From the NCBI RefSeq assembly GCF_003013475.1, contig NZ_PXZO01000027.1, positions 62,001 to 126,000 of the forward strand: 64,000 nucleotides of DNA. The letters are read 5' to 3'. The position numbers were made by a program, and so were the translations under genes. This DNA is from Brevibacillus porteri. Lineage in GTDB: Bacteria; Bacillota; Bacilli; Brevibacillales; Brevibacillaceae. The stretch's first letter is position 1. The number at the start of each line of letters is the position of its first letter. This document shows positions 17,719-25,713 of this stretch, in pieces. The notes beneath the pieces were generated by a model, which saw nothing but the letters and a program-made list of their open reading frames with translations, had not been told where the DNA came from and made no database searches.

Positions 17719-18351
17719 TTAGAAGCTGTTTTGAATGACCAGTTCGTCCAGGCCAAAACGGGAAGTTGAATAAGCTTGCACGCTTGCTTTCCCCAAAGTC
17801 AGCATGAGTGTTGGCAAATAGCGGGATGGGATGTTCAGCTCTTTAATGAGCGCATCGCGGTTGTAGCCACCCATTGGGCACGTGTCGTACCCTTTTGCTT
17901 TTGCCGCCAGCATGAGCTGCATCGCTGCATAGGACGAATTGCGGATTGCTTCATCACGCGCGATTTCTGGGTTGTTATTGTAAGCCCCTTCGATTTGCGC
18001 GATCATAGTCTCACGCACTTGCTCTGTAACGTATCCTTTTGCCAATGCTTCATCATAAACAGGGCGAGCAGACTTATAAGCCTCCAGATCGCCGAGAATG
18101 ATGATGGTAGCATAAGCATCCACTACCTGCTGCTGATTGTATGCAATTGGGAGCAGTTTTTCTTTGATAGCCGGATCAGTCACGACAAGAAAACGCCAAT
18201 GCTGCAAATTCCAGGACGATGGCGCACTTGCTGCAAGACGCAGGATTTCGTTCAGCTCGCCTTGTGGAATTTTTTCATTCGGATCGTATTTACGCACGCT
18301 GTGACGGGCTTCCATTACCTGTTCAGCGGTAATTTTCAGTTCTGTATTCAT
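17719..18351 (-). CDS. Nitroreductase-family FMN oxidoreductase
   Basis: 210 aa, the size of Bacillus YodC/MhqN/YdgI proteins. FMN-binding Arg cluster ARHSVRKYDP near residue 15, SAPSSWNLQHWRFLVV near 42-57, and the C-terminal SRFGLDELV. These enzymes reduce nitroaromatics or quinones with NAD(P)H. ATG at 18351 follows GGAGGAG. The perfect palindrome ATACTGTATAGTAT directly before the ribosome site suggests repression by a quinone/thiol-sensing regulator of the MarR/HxlR type (inference). Confidence 0.9.
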   Translation of the reverse strand: MNTELKITAEQVMEARHSVRKYDPNEKIPQGELNEILRLAASAPSSWNLQHWRFLVVTDPAIKEKLLPIAYNQQQVVDAYATIIILGDLEAYKSARPVYDEALAKGYVTEQVRETMIAQIEGAYNNNPEIARDEAIRNSSYAAMQLMLAAKAKGYDTCPMGGYNRDALIKELNIPSRYLPTLMLTLGKASVQAYSTSRFGLDELVIQNSF

Positions 18352-18366
18352 GGTTGAATCTCCTCC

Positions 18367-18380
18367 ATACTGTATAGTAT
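18367..18380. promoter_or_regulatory. Palindromic operator candidate at the nitroreductase gene
   Basis: ATACTGTATAGTAT is a perfect 14-base palindrome 15 bases before the start codon. It resembles sites of MarR/DUF24 regulators controlling azo- and nitroreductases. A related half-site (ATACTACTTAC) follows 13 bases away. Confidence 0.5.
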
Positions 18381-18478
18381 GCTGTTAAAAAGATACTACT
18401 TACTTTATTATTGTTACGAACATTTTGCAATTACTTTTTTCATTTCGCTTCATACTCTATTGTTTGGAGGCACTCTCG

Positions 18479-19234
18479 ATGAAATACACGGATAACATTG
18501 TCATCGTCACTGGCGGTGGCCAAGGCATTGGACGGGCTGTTGCCACCATGTATGCTGTCGAAGGTGCACATGTCGTCATCGCCGAATACAATCGCGCAGC
18601 GGGAGAAGAAGCGGCCTCGCTAATCAACACGACAGAAGCAGTGAAAGGCACAGCCCACTTCGAGCACATTGACGTCAGCGTGCCAGCGCAGATCGAACAA
18701 TTGATGAGAACCGTCGATGAACGCTGGGGACGCCTCGATGTTTTGATCAACAACGCGGGCTTGTCCGTATGGGAATCCCCCTATGAACTGACCGTCGAAG
18801 CGTGGGACCATATCTTGAACACGAATTTGCGGAGTGTCTTTCTCGCATCGAGAGAAGCAGCCAAAATCATGCGTCGCCATGGTGGAGGCGCTATCCTTAA
18901 TCTTTGTTCGACGCGGGCGCACATGTCCGAGCCACATTCAGAGGCATACGCGGCTTCCAAAGGAGGCATATTATCCTTAACCCATGCGCTTGGCGTCTCA
19001 CTCGGCCCCGATGGAATTCGTGTCAATGCGATCTCTCCCGGCTGGATTGAACACCACGATTATGCCGCTCTTCGACCCGGGGATCATGCCCAGCATCCGG
19101 CAGGTCGCGTAGGTACACCCGATGATATTGCCCGTGCGTGCCTATTTTTGACGCAAAAGGACAACGATTTCATTACGGGTACTGAGCTGATTGTAGATGG
19201 CGGAATGACCCGCAAGATGATATATGAGCCATAA
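18479..19234 (+). CDS. Short-chain dehydrogenase/reductase
   Basis: 251 aa classical SDR. Cofactor motif TGGGQGIG near residue 11, NNAG near 88, catalytic Ser (NLCSTRAH) and YAASK near 154-158, and the terminal TGTELIVDGGMTRKM. The ATG at 18479 has TTGGAGG in front; an earlier in-frame ATG lacks one. Monocistronic. Substrate cannot be inferred. Confidence 0.93.
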   Translation: MKYTDNIVIVTGGGQGIGRAVATMYAVEGAHVVIAEYNRAAGEEAASLINTTEAVKGTAHFEHIDVSVPAQIEQLMRTVDERWGRLDVLINNAGLSVWESPYELTVEAWDHILNTNLRSVFLASREAAKIMRRHGGGAILNLCSTRAHMSEPHSEAYAASKGGILSLTHALGVSLGPDGIRVNAISPGWIEHHDYAALRPGDHAQHPAGRVGTPDDIARACLFLTQKDNDFITGTELIVDGGMTRKMIYEP

Positions 19235-19295
19235 GCTAAACCAATGTCCTCCCTCTTGAATATATTGTGCTAACAAGAGATAAAGGAGGAGTTGT

Positions 19296-19400
19296 ATGCC
19301 ATTTGAAGAGGAAGACCTCAGAATTCTCGCCCTATGGCTTTTGGCAATCGGGTATCTGATTCTTGCCTTTACCGAATTGGCAGCGCTAGAGCTTTTTTAA
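19296..19400 (+). CDS. Small membrane peptide, 34 aa
   Basis: ATG at 19296 behind an ideal AAAGGAGGAG. The peptide starts MPFEEEDLRILALWLLAIGY, continues hydrophobic and ends ALELF, giving one membrane helix with an acidic N-terminus. It is followed at once by a strong terminator. Function unknown; the ribosome site and terminator make it a credible gene. Confidence 0.55.
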   Translation: MPFEEEDLRILALWLLAIGYLILAFTELAALELF

Positions 19401-19408
19401 AAAGAAGG

Positions 19409-19443
19409 GCCGCTCGCTTCCAAACGGAATGAGCGGCTTTTTT
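19409..19443. terminator. Bidirectional terminator
   Basis: Stem GCCGCTC/GAGCGGC with T6 on the plus strand and an A-rich run before it. It serves the small peptide gene and the oxidase operon. Confidence 0.88.
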
Positions 19444-19456
19444 CGTACGTATCGTC

Positions 19457-21139
19457 TTACCAAGTCACAAAAGGCGGCGAGCCTGGTGCCTGGTGCTGAA
19501 TTTGTTCCAAAATCGGATAACCGTAGGCGAGAATAATCAGGAAGGCAACGAGTCCGATCCAAACTGGCCAGCGTTCCAAAATTTTTGGAACTTCTTGCGT
19601 TGTTTCTGTCTCGGCAATCGGATATTCCGTATTTCCCTTTGGTGCGTAGAAAGTCAGATACAGCAAGATGGCGATCAAGAGAATCGCGGATACGAACAGC
19701 AGTCCGCCACCAAACGCCATCACGCGCTGATAATCCATCCAGCCCAAAGCTAACGGGTGGTCCATATACGTCGTGTAATCTGTGCGGCGCGGAGCCCCTT
19801 GCAAGCCCATTGCGTGCATGGCGAGCGACATCAGGAACATTCCTACTGCCCAGAATACCGTTTGTACCATTCCCATGCGATTCGCAGTCTTGGTTAACTG
19901 ACGTCCAGTCAATGCAGGTATCAGCCAAAAGCTGACGCCGAAGAAGGTGAGCGCCACCGCAGCTCCTACGGTGATGTGGAAGTGACCCGTAACCCAAATC
20001 GTATTGTGTACGACCGCGTTAATCTGGTTACTTGCGTTAATAATTCCCCCAGCTCCGCCAGGAATGAAGAACAGCATCCCAACAAATGGGGCGAAGAAGC
20101 GTACATCTGTCCACGGCAGTTTTTTCAACCATCCGAAAAGACCAACACCACCTTTTTTACGTCCGGTCGTTTCAAAAACCGCAAACATCGAAAAGGCTGT
20201 CATCAACGACGGGATAACGACGATCAGCGTTAATGTCACGTGTATCATTTTCCATGCTGGCGAAATTCCTGGCTCCATCAATTGATGGTGGAACCCAACT
20301 GGGATGGAGAACAAGAGCAAGCAGAGAAAGGCAAGTCGACTGAGCGAATCACTGAAGACATGACCGCCAATGATTCTTGGTAAGCATACATACCACGCCA
20401 TATAAGCAGGCAATAGCCAAAAATAAACGAGTGGATGACCGAAAAACCAGAACAGCGTACGGCTGAGCATGACGTTAATCGTTGGGACCAGCCCGAGTGA
20501 CCACGGGATAAGTTGGAACAGAACCTCAACCGCTACAGGAATTGTCGCTGTAATCCACAAGACATAGGTAGTCACACCCATGAAGACGAACAACGGGGAC
20601 ATTTTCCCTTTATTTTCACGTTTCCATTTACGATAGCTGGCAAAAACCCCGAATCCCGCTAGCCAGCTACCTACTACGAGCAAGGCAGAACCAATGTAAA
20701 AGTACGGAGATGCTTTCAGTGGTGCGTAGAACGTATAAAGGACAGAGGCTTCATTCAGCAGAATGGTAACAACAGCCATCAATGTCCCTACCGTCATGAG
20801 AATCCAGCCGGCCCATCCAAATTTTAGAGCGGCTCCGTGCAAGGAACCACCTGTCGTGCGGGCGACTCCTGAGAAAATAAATCCGACGATGAAGTACGTG
20901 GTAAATATAAGTGCCATCAATACGCCGTGGGCGGTCAAAATTTGATAGTAATTTGTCCAGCTCGGCAGTTCCATGATTCCACCGCGAACCATGCCCTGTA
21001 CCATCCCTGCCACAGCTGCCAATCCGAATGCAATATAAGCTACCCACACATAGGCCAAACTAAGTGTTGCCGCAGAACGCTGAACCGGAACATGGGGGAG
21101 TGTATCGTCGATCTTCCGTGCGATTACCATAGGATTCAC
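19457..21139 (-). CDS. cbaA: Cytochrome c oxidase subunit I, ba3 type
   Basis: 560 aa with about 13 membrane segments. Reduces O2 to water and pumps protons. Visible ligands: heme His in ILTAHGVLMALIF, the CuB His with its cross-linked Tyr in GHPLVYFWLLP, paired CuB His in GFHHQLMEPG, and the two heme ligands in VTGHFHITVG. Sequence layout fits the B-family ba3 oxidases rather than the aa3 type. It is the last gene of a three-gene operon, six bases after subunit II. Confidence 0.95.
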   Translation of the reverse strand: MNPMVIARKIDDTLPHVPVQRSAATLSLAYVWVAYIAFGLAAVAGMVQGMVRGGIMELPSWTNYYQILTAHGVLMALIFTTYFIVGFIFSGVARTTGGSLHGAALKFGWAGWILMTVGTLMAVVTILLNEASVLYTFYAPLKASPYFYIGSALLVVGSWLAGFGVFASYRKWKRENKGKMSPLFVFMGVTTYVLWITATIPVAVEVLFQLIPWSLGLVPTINVMLSRTLFWFFGHPLVYFWLLPAYMAWYVCLPRIIGGHVFSDSLSRLAFLCLLLFSIPVGFHHQLMEPGISPAWKMIHVTLTLIVVIPSLMTAFSMFAVFETTGRKKGGVGLFGWLKKLPWTDVRFFAPFVGMLFFIPGGAGGIINASNQINAVVHNTIWVTGHFHITVGAAVALTFFGVSFWLIPALTGRQLTKTANRMGMVQTVFWAVGMFLMSLAMHAMGLQGAPRRTDYTTYMDHPLALGWMDYQRVMAFGGGLLFVSAILLIAILLYLTFYAPKGNTEYPIAETETTQEVPKILERWPVWIGLVAFLIILAYGYPILEQIQHQAPGSPPFVTW

Positions 21140-21145
21140 CTACCT

Positions 21146-21613
21146 TTATTTCACAATAATCGTGGTCGCCATTACCTGATGACCTGCGCCACAGTATTCG
21201 TTACAAAGGATCAAATACTCACCTGGCTCGTCAAACGTGTGTGTCGCCGAGCTGATGTGTCCAGGCAGAACCATGAAGTTAATGTTGGTCTCTGGAATCT
21301 GGAATCCGTGAATAACGTCTGGACTCGTGACGTGGAAATTCACCGTTGCGCCAACAGGTATTTCCATCTTGTTCGGAGCGAAGCCGAACGCAAATGCTGT
21401 CATGTAAGCGTCGTATTCGTTGTCTCCTACCTGTTTCAAGCCTGGTTTATCAAAAGGAGGTGTCTCCGTAACCTTCTCCGGATCAATCATTTCCATATTA
21501 CTTGGCGGAGCCATCCCCATGGCAAACGCATTGACGCACAACAATACAATAAATAAGGCCAAACCACCTGCGCCAAGCATCAACCAGATTTTTTCATATC
21601 GATGCAAATGCAT
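21146..21613 (-). CDS. cbaB: Cytochrome c oxidase subunit II, ba3 type
   Basis: 155 aa, short as in ba3 oxidases. One N-terminal membrane anchor (residues 9-32) and a cupredoxin domain holding the CuA centre: His in SPDVIHGFQIP, then CNEYCGAGHQVM supplying two Cys, Glu, His and Met. It accepts electrons from cytochrome c. AAGGAGG precedes the ATG. Confidence 0.95.
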   Translation of the reverse strand: MHLHRYEKIWLMLGAGGLALFIVLLCVNAFAMGMAPPSNMEMIDPEKVTETPPFDKPGLKQVGDNEYDAYMTAFAFGFAPNKMEIPVGATVNFHVTSPDVIHGFQIPETNINFMVLPGHISSATHTFDEPGEYLILCNEYCGAGHQVMATTIIVK

Positions 21614-21636
21614 AAGTACCCTCCTTTACTTCCTAA

Positions 21637-21804
21637 TTACGCCCTATCCAGGAAAAGCCCGAATACACCCAACCAACCGACAAGAATAATACCTCCGACG
21701 ATCAGAACCGCGACAAACGTTCCCTTCAAGTCTTCCTGGTTCGTTTGCAGCTTGCTGGATTTAGATTTCTTGCCTTTCTCCGCCTTGTCAACTTGCGTCT
21801 CCAT
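21637..21804 (-). CDS. Oxidase subunit IIa-like small membrane protein
   Basis: 55 aa. ATG at 21804 is preferred (GAAAGGAG upstream); a longer in-frame version lacks a ribosome site. A charged N-terminus (KAEKGKKSKSSKLQ) is followed by one membrane helix (GTFVAVLIVGGIILVGWLGV). It is first in the ba3 operon, 23 bases before subunit II, where subunit IIa is encoded in related oxidases. Confidence 0.75.
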   Translation of the reverse strand: METQVDKAEKGKKSKSSKLQTNQEDLKGTFVAVLIVGGIILVGWLGVFGLFLDRA

Positions 21805-21970
21805 CGCGCTCTTCTCCTTTCCTACGTGCCTCATGGGCGCGGTGTAGTATTCACGCCTTCATTTTACCGCTGGAACCCCTTGGAAGTAATTCGGGGAAAT
21901 CCCCTAAAATGTTCTGGGAAACCCCTGATTTCGACCGTTTTATGACCGTTTTTGGTCACAGGTTCGACAC

Positions 21971-22003
21971 AAAAAAAGACGACCCCTTATTGGGATCGTC
22001 TTT
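21971..22003 (-). terminator. Terminator-like hairpin upstream of the ba3 operon
   Basis: Minus-strand stem AAAGACGA(T)CCC/GGG(G)TCGTCTTT followed by T7. It lies upstream of the ba3 operon and would stop transcripts arriving from higher coordinates. Confidence 0.75.
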
Positions 22004-22030
22004 AGACTTATTGTAGCCTCGACAAAAATC

Positions 22031-22066
22031 ATGACCGCTCTTGAGCTAGCAGGCCTGAGCGGTCAT
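22031..22066. repeat. Hairpin, 10-bp perfect stem
   Basis: ATGACCGCTC and GAGCGGTCAT enclose 16 bases. No full T-run follows on either strand, so it is not a plain terminator. Confidence 0.6.
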
Positions 22067-22110
22067 CCCCGTTTTAAATTCTACTGAGTCGATCCCCCGT
22101 CTACTGTACG

Positions 22111-22149
22111 ATAGACCAGAGCGCTGGAACACTCTGGTCTATTTATTTT
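22111..22149 (+). terminator. Plus-strand terminator without an assigned gene
   Basis: Stem ATAGACCAGAG/CTCTGGTCTAT followed by TTATTTTG on the plus strand. No plus-strand coding frame precedes it; it may end a small RNA. Confidence 0.55.
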
Positions 22150-22214
22150 GCCATCGTTACTTAGCTTTTTCATAGCATATGGTTTTTATGTTGACATGGA
22201 AGACTTGAATAACA

Positions 22215-22244
22215 AAAAGAGCCATGAAGATACTGCTCTTTTTT
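22215..22244. terminator. Hairpin with T6 tail
   Basis: AAAAGAGC/GCTCTTTT with a 12-base loop and T-run; A-run on the other side makes it symmetrical. Confidence 0.6.
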
Positions 22245-22324
22245 GCTTGTAATGGGAATATACCGCAAAAGAGAAGGTCTTCACTTTGCTACTCATCCCT
22301 CCCCTCTTATGTATTTGGAAACAG

Positions 22325-22370
22325 AAAAACAGAAGGGGATAGGACGAAATTAACCATCTTACCCCTTCTG
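22325..22370 (-). terminator. Terminator after the 130-aa paralog gene
   Basis: Minus-strand stem CAGAAGGGG/CCCCTTCTG with a 23-base loop and TTTTTCTGTTT tail, 38 bases beyond the stop at 22408. Confidence 0.8.
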
Positions 22371-22407
22371 CGTCATACTAAAACAAGCTTAATTGGAAGC
22401 ACTTCTC

Positions 22408-22800
22408 TTATTCTTTGTCCTCAATTGCCTCATGATTGGAGATCAATTCAAATTCTCCAATTTGAGTTTCTCCGTTCACATCATAAAGGGGGATAATTTG
22501 AACATCGCCCTTATCGTGATTCTGTTCAAGCGCTTCTTGAATTGTCTTGACTACTGGGGTTAAATCCTCTGCTCGTACGTATCCTTCTTCCCCATTTGTG
22601 CCGACAGCAGAAATCAAATCTGGGAATTCGCCTACTGACTCTTCAGACAATCCAGAACCGTAGGTTTCACCGTTGTCGTTTACATCGTATTCATCCAGTG
22701 ATAGCAATTCCTCTATACTTGGTGAAGTTTCAGTTTCTTTTGCAAAAGAAGACCCTATTAGTTCTTGTTTGGGAGATTTATATCCAGTCACTTTGGGCAT
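22408..22800 (-). CDS. Unknown protein, paralog of the 135-aa neighbour
   Basis: 130 aa, acidic. The segment NGETYGSG...FPDLISAVGTNGEEGYVR...IIPLYDVNGETQIGEFELI matches QTYGQG...VPDLISATGENGVNGYVK...SIPLYKSDGKTVIGEFRL in the gene at 23130. Unlike that gene it has no N-terminal membrane segment. Its ATG overlaps the end of the preceding frame by 23 bases, with only a weak GGAAG in front. It may be an N-terminally rearranged copy. Function unknown; similar proteins occur in bacilli as envelope-associated hypotheticals. Confidence 0.6.
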   Translation of the reverse strand: MPKVTGYKSPKQELIGSSFAKETETSPSIEELLSLDEYDVNDNGETYGSGLSEESVGEFPDLISAVGTNGEEGYVRAEDLTPVVKTIQEALEQNHDKGDVQIIPLYDVNGETQIGEFELISNHEAIEDKE

Positions 22801-23101
22801 AGTATCTTCCAGGAGTTATTATACGTGGGGAATACCCAGTCCAACCTGCAACTTCGGAGTCATTATACTCCATGCTACTTGCTGTTTTCAAAGTTCCATT
22901 ATCATCATACAAGAATGCTTGTCCACCCATATAACCGATTGGTACACTCCGAGCGGTATCAATATAGACAACGGCTTCCACTGAATCGTCACCTCCACGC
23001 GTCCCAGTACGCTCCCATACCTCAGATGTAAACGAATAGCTAATTCCTTTTACCGTTATCTTATACGGATCTGCTTTTTCACTTTTCGCTCTCCTCACCA
23101 T
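22778..23101 (-). CDS. Unknown protein, probably N-terminally truncated
   Basis: From ATG 23101, 107 aa with beta-rich character (ITVKGISYSFTSEVWERTG, VEAVVYIDTARSVPIGYMGG). The frame is open further upstream into the preceding gene, but no ribosome site supports any start; GAGGAGAG at the right distance leads only into another frame. A missing signal peptide or a frameshift is likely. Codon use resembles its neighbours. Unrecognised. Confidence 0.4.
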   Translation of the reverse strand: MVRRAKSEKADPYKITVKGISYSFTSEVWERTGTRGGDDSVEAVVYIDTARSVPIGYMGGQAFLYDDNGTLKTASSMEYNDSEVAGWTGYSPRIITPGRYYAQSDWI

Positions 23102-23129
23102 ATTGTGTTGGATTATATGTTGTGCTACA

Positions 23130-23537
23130 TTAATCCCTTCTCGAAGAATACAGCCTAAATTCTCCAATGACAGTTTTGCCATCTGATTTATATAAAGGTA
23201 TTGATTTGTAGCCGAGTTCTTCCATCGATTTCTGGTAAGCATAGGCTTCTTCGGGCGTAGAAACATTTGAATTCAAATCAGTGGCTTTTACATATCCATT
23301 GACACCATTTTCGCCAGTTGCACTAATTAAATCTGGTACTTGTGTTGTGCCCGCAGGGTAAGGTCCTTGTCCATAAGTTTGTCCCTGCTCATTTATTGGA
23401 TAGTTAGGAATGCTTGGATTAGAAGCACCCTTGTAATTCATCGTAGAAAACAATGCTCCGCTCTGATTTATTACAAGCACAGCTACGAAACCTAATACGG
23501 CCAATGAAACTCCAATAAATACCTTTTTTTCATTCAA
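23130..23537 (-). CDS. Membrane-anchored unknown protein, 135 aa
   Basis: N-terminal membrane anchor (VFIGVSLAVLGFVAVLVI, residues 6-23), then a Tyr/Pro-rich stretch and a C-terminal domain with VPDLISATGENGVNGYVKAT and SIPLYKSDGKTVIGEFRLY. AAGGGTAAG lies before the ATG. The C-terminal domain is repeated in the gene at 22408. It likely sits outside the membrane. Family not named with confidence. Confidence 0.7.
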   Translation of the reverse strand: MNEKKVFIGVSLAVLGFVAVLVINQSGALFSTMNYKGASNPSIPNYPINEQGQTYGQGPYPAGTTQVPDLISATGENGVNGYVKATDLNSNVSTPEEAYAYQKSMEELGYKSIPLYKSDGKTVIGEFRLYSSRRD

Positions 23538-23850
23538 TGACCACTTACCCTTCTTTTGTATAGTAGGTTCTGTTTGTTATGACGCAAAAAGGGTCCTAAA
23601 TGTTTTATGTCAGCACATAATGTGAGGAAGCTGTGATACTTACGTCAGAAAAAGGAATATTTATCCTTTTTTGCAAATAACAACATATCACTTTCTTGAT
23701 GTGTACTTCTTTCAAGTGAATTTATGAAATAGGATCTTTATGATTAGTGCTAAAGTTCCGAACTACTCCCCCGTAATGGAGACTTTCTGCTACGGCTGAA
23801 AACAAATAAGACTCGCAAATTAGCGAGTCTTATTATCTTCCACCAATTAT
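23538..23850. other. Gap before the two-component genes
   Basis: 313 bases, AT-rich. Apart from the terminator at 23805 I see no coding frame or clear element; it should carry the promoter of the membrane-anchored gene. Confidence 0.5.
23805..23834 (-). terminator. Terminator after the NarL-type regulator
   Basis: Perfect stem AATAAGACTCGC/GCGAGTCTTATT with a six-base loop, 16 bases past the regulator stop. Confidence 0.85.
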
Positions 23851-24507
23851 CTATTCAAAATCAAGCCAGCCCTTCTTAATCGCATACCGCACCAAATCAG
23901 GGCGGGTACGCAGATGGAGCTTTTCCATAATATGCGCTTTATGCGATTCTACCGTCTTGACGGAAACAGTGAGCTGCTCCGCAATTTCCTTGTTACTAAA
24001 GCCCTTGGCAATCAAGACCAGCACTTCTTTTTCCCGATCAGTCAGGATGTCGTACTTGGCCTGCTCCTCACCGTTCTTGACCATTTGCAGAAATTCCTCG
24101 ATCAGAGATTTCGTTGCAGATGGATACAAATAGGCCATGCCCTGATTGACCGAACGGATCGCCGTAATCAAATCGAGGTCAGGGGCGCTTTTTAAAATAT
24201 AGCCAGCAGCACCTGCTTGGAGTACCCGAAACAGGTATTCCTCGTCATCATGCATCGTAAGCACGAGCACCTGAATGTCGGGTGCCGTTTCCTTCAGTCT
24301 GGCAGTTGCCGTCAAGCCGTTTTCCCCTGGCGGCATGCTCAAGTCCATCAAGACGACGTCGGGCCGGACTTCCCATGCTTTTTCACATGCCTCTTTTCCG
24401 TCAGCTGCATAACCGACGACTTCCATGTCCTCCTGGGCGTTGATCAGCATCCCCAGCCCAGAGCGTACAATCGCATGATCATCAGCGATCAAGACGCGAA
24501 TGGTCAT
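23851..24507 (-). CDS. NarL/LuxR-family response regulator
   Basis: 218 aa. Receiver with Asp55 (VVLMDLSMPP), Thr in VLTMHDD and Lys in ILKSAP; C-terminal LuxR helix-turn-helix (LTDREKEVLVLIAKGFSNKE, LTVSVKTVESHKAHIMEKL). Its start overlaps the histidine kinase end by 26 bases, so the two are translationally coupled. Confidence 0.95.
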   Translation of the reverse strand: MTIRVLIADDHAIVRSGLGMLINAQEDMEVVGYAADGKEACEKAWEVRPDVVLMDLSMPPGENGLTATARLKETAPDIQVLVLTMHDDEEYLFRVLQAGAAGYILKSAPDLDLITAIRSVNQGMAYLYPSATKSLIEEFLQMVKNGEEQAKYDILTDREKEVLVLIAKGFSNKEIAEQLTVSVKTVESHKAHIMEKLHLRTRPDLVRYAIKKGWLDFE

Positions 24508-25552
24508 TCCCTACCCCCTCCTTCGGCACCGGAATTCGGACGATCACCGTCGTTCCTTCCTCGGGTGCGGAGCGAATATCAACGGTACCACCAAGCAGCT
24601 GGGCACGCTCCTTCATGCCAAACACACCGAGACCTTTGCCGATGTTCAATGTTTTCTCTACTTCAAACCCTACGCCGTCATCCACAATCGTGACGACAAT
24701 TTCCTTCTCCCTATTCTCGAACATGATTCCCAGATGGCTCGCCTTTGCGTATTTTGCCGTATTAGTCATGGCTTCCTGTACAATCCGGTATAACGCTGTT
24801 TCCATCGCAGCGGAGTATCTGCGTTTCTCCCCCTGAACATGCAACTCCACCTGGATGTGAAACGTCTTTTCCACCCGTTTCATCAACGAACGTAATGCAG
24901 GGAGTAAACCGAGATCATCCAGTGCAGACGGACGCAGCTCCAGCGCCATGCGCTTCACTTCCTCCATCGCCTTGGAAGTCATATTCACCAATTCCGTGAC
25001 ATGCTGCATAACCGGCTCGCTCAATTCTCGTTGTCTGACTACGTTTAGTCCCACTAAAATACTATAAAGCGCCTGCCCTACGCCATCATGCAGCTCCCGG
25101 GCGATGCGCTTTCGTTCTTCTTCTTGTGCTTGGATTGCAAAATTCGTCAGCTTGTACTGGTAGCGCTCTTTTTCCACTCGCTGTTGCGCAGACATATCAC
25201 GCAAAATCATGACCAGCTTCCCCTGCGATTCATCCTCTAGTCTCGCAGAGCTGGCAGCGACAGGGTAATCCACACCCGATTTCGTTCGAAGCCTCATCTC
25301 GAATGAAGGCATTTGCACGCGCTTAAAAAAGCAATCCGTGCAGCTCGTTTCTTCCATACACGTTGCCATTCCGAGACACAGCTCGCAAATATGTTTATCT
25401 CGAATCAGCTCTTCTTCTGTCCAGCCCGTCATCTGCTCCAACGCAGCATTGGCCTTTACGATTCGTCCCTCATGATCAATTACCAGGATCGCATCGCTAG
25501 CGTTGGCAAAGATGGACTGCATCAGGGAGAGCACTTCACTCGACGCACCCAT
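24482..25552 (-). CDS. Cytoplasmic PAS histidine kinase with Cys cluster (HisKA_3)
   Basis: 356 aa from ATG 25552, which has AAAAGGAGG upstream (an earlier TTG lacks one). No membrane segment. PAS domain at about 10-120 contains five Cys: C56, C59, C65, C71, C74 (HICELCLGMATCMEETSCTD). Then HisKA_3 with His155 (RIARELHDGVGQALYS) and HATPase_c (EAMTNTAKYAKAS, DDGVGF, GLGVFGMKERAQLLGG). The Cys spacing suggests an iron-sulfur cluster or thiol sensor of oxygen or redox state, as in NreB-type kinases (inference). The ba3 oxidase 3 kb away is a possible target. Confidence 0.92.
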   Translation of the reverse strand: MGASSEVLSLMQSIFANASDAILVIDHEGRIVKANAALEQMTGWTEEELIRDKHICELCLGMATCMEETSCTDCFFKRVQMPSFEMRLRTKSGVDYPVAASSARLEDESQGKLVMILRDMSAQQRVEKERYQYKLTNFAIQAQEEERKRIARELHDGVGQALYSILVGLNVVRQRELSEPVMQHVTELVNMTSKAMEEVKRMALELRPSALDDLGLLPALRSLMKRVEKTFHIQVELHVQGEKRRYSAAMETALYRIVQEAMTNTAKYAKASHLGIMFENREKEIVVTIVDDGVGFEVEKTLNIGKGLGVFGMKERAQLLGGTVDIRSAPEEGTTVIVRIPVPKEGVGNDHSRLDR

Positions 25553-25643
25553 GCGCTCCTCCTTTTGAGACAATCATTCTATCGTTATTGTAAAGTTTCC
25601 ATAAAAGAAAGTGTATCAGGGAATTCCCTTATCATCATTCGAA

Positions 25644-25683
25644 TTGACATTTTATTAAATTAGAATATCATCTAATTAGATGA
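25644..25683 (+). promoter_or_regulatory. Promoter with overlapping palindromic operator
   Basis: TTGACA at 25644, 16 bases, TATCAT at 25666. A perfect 16-base palindrome TCATCTAATTAGATGA (25668-25683) covers the -10, an ideal repressor site. The cognate regulator is not adjacent. Confidence 0.6.
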
Positions 25684-25713
25684 ACATAAAACATATTGAA
25701 AGGAGCTTTTGAC

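Larger units (their letters stand above)
21805..22407. other. Gene-poor gap with five hairpins
   Basis: No credible coding frame was seen. The stretch holds five separate inverted repeats, listed individually at 21971, 22031, 22111, 22215 and 22325. Just after the oxidase leader there is a short G/C-rich repeat pair (CGGGGAAATCCCC and GGGAAACCCC near 21892-21928). Confidence 0.6.
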
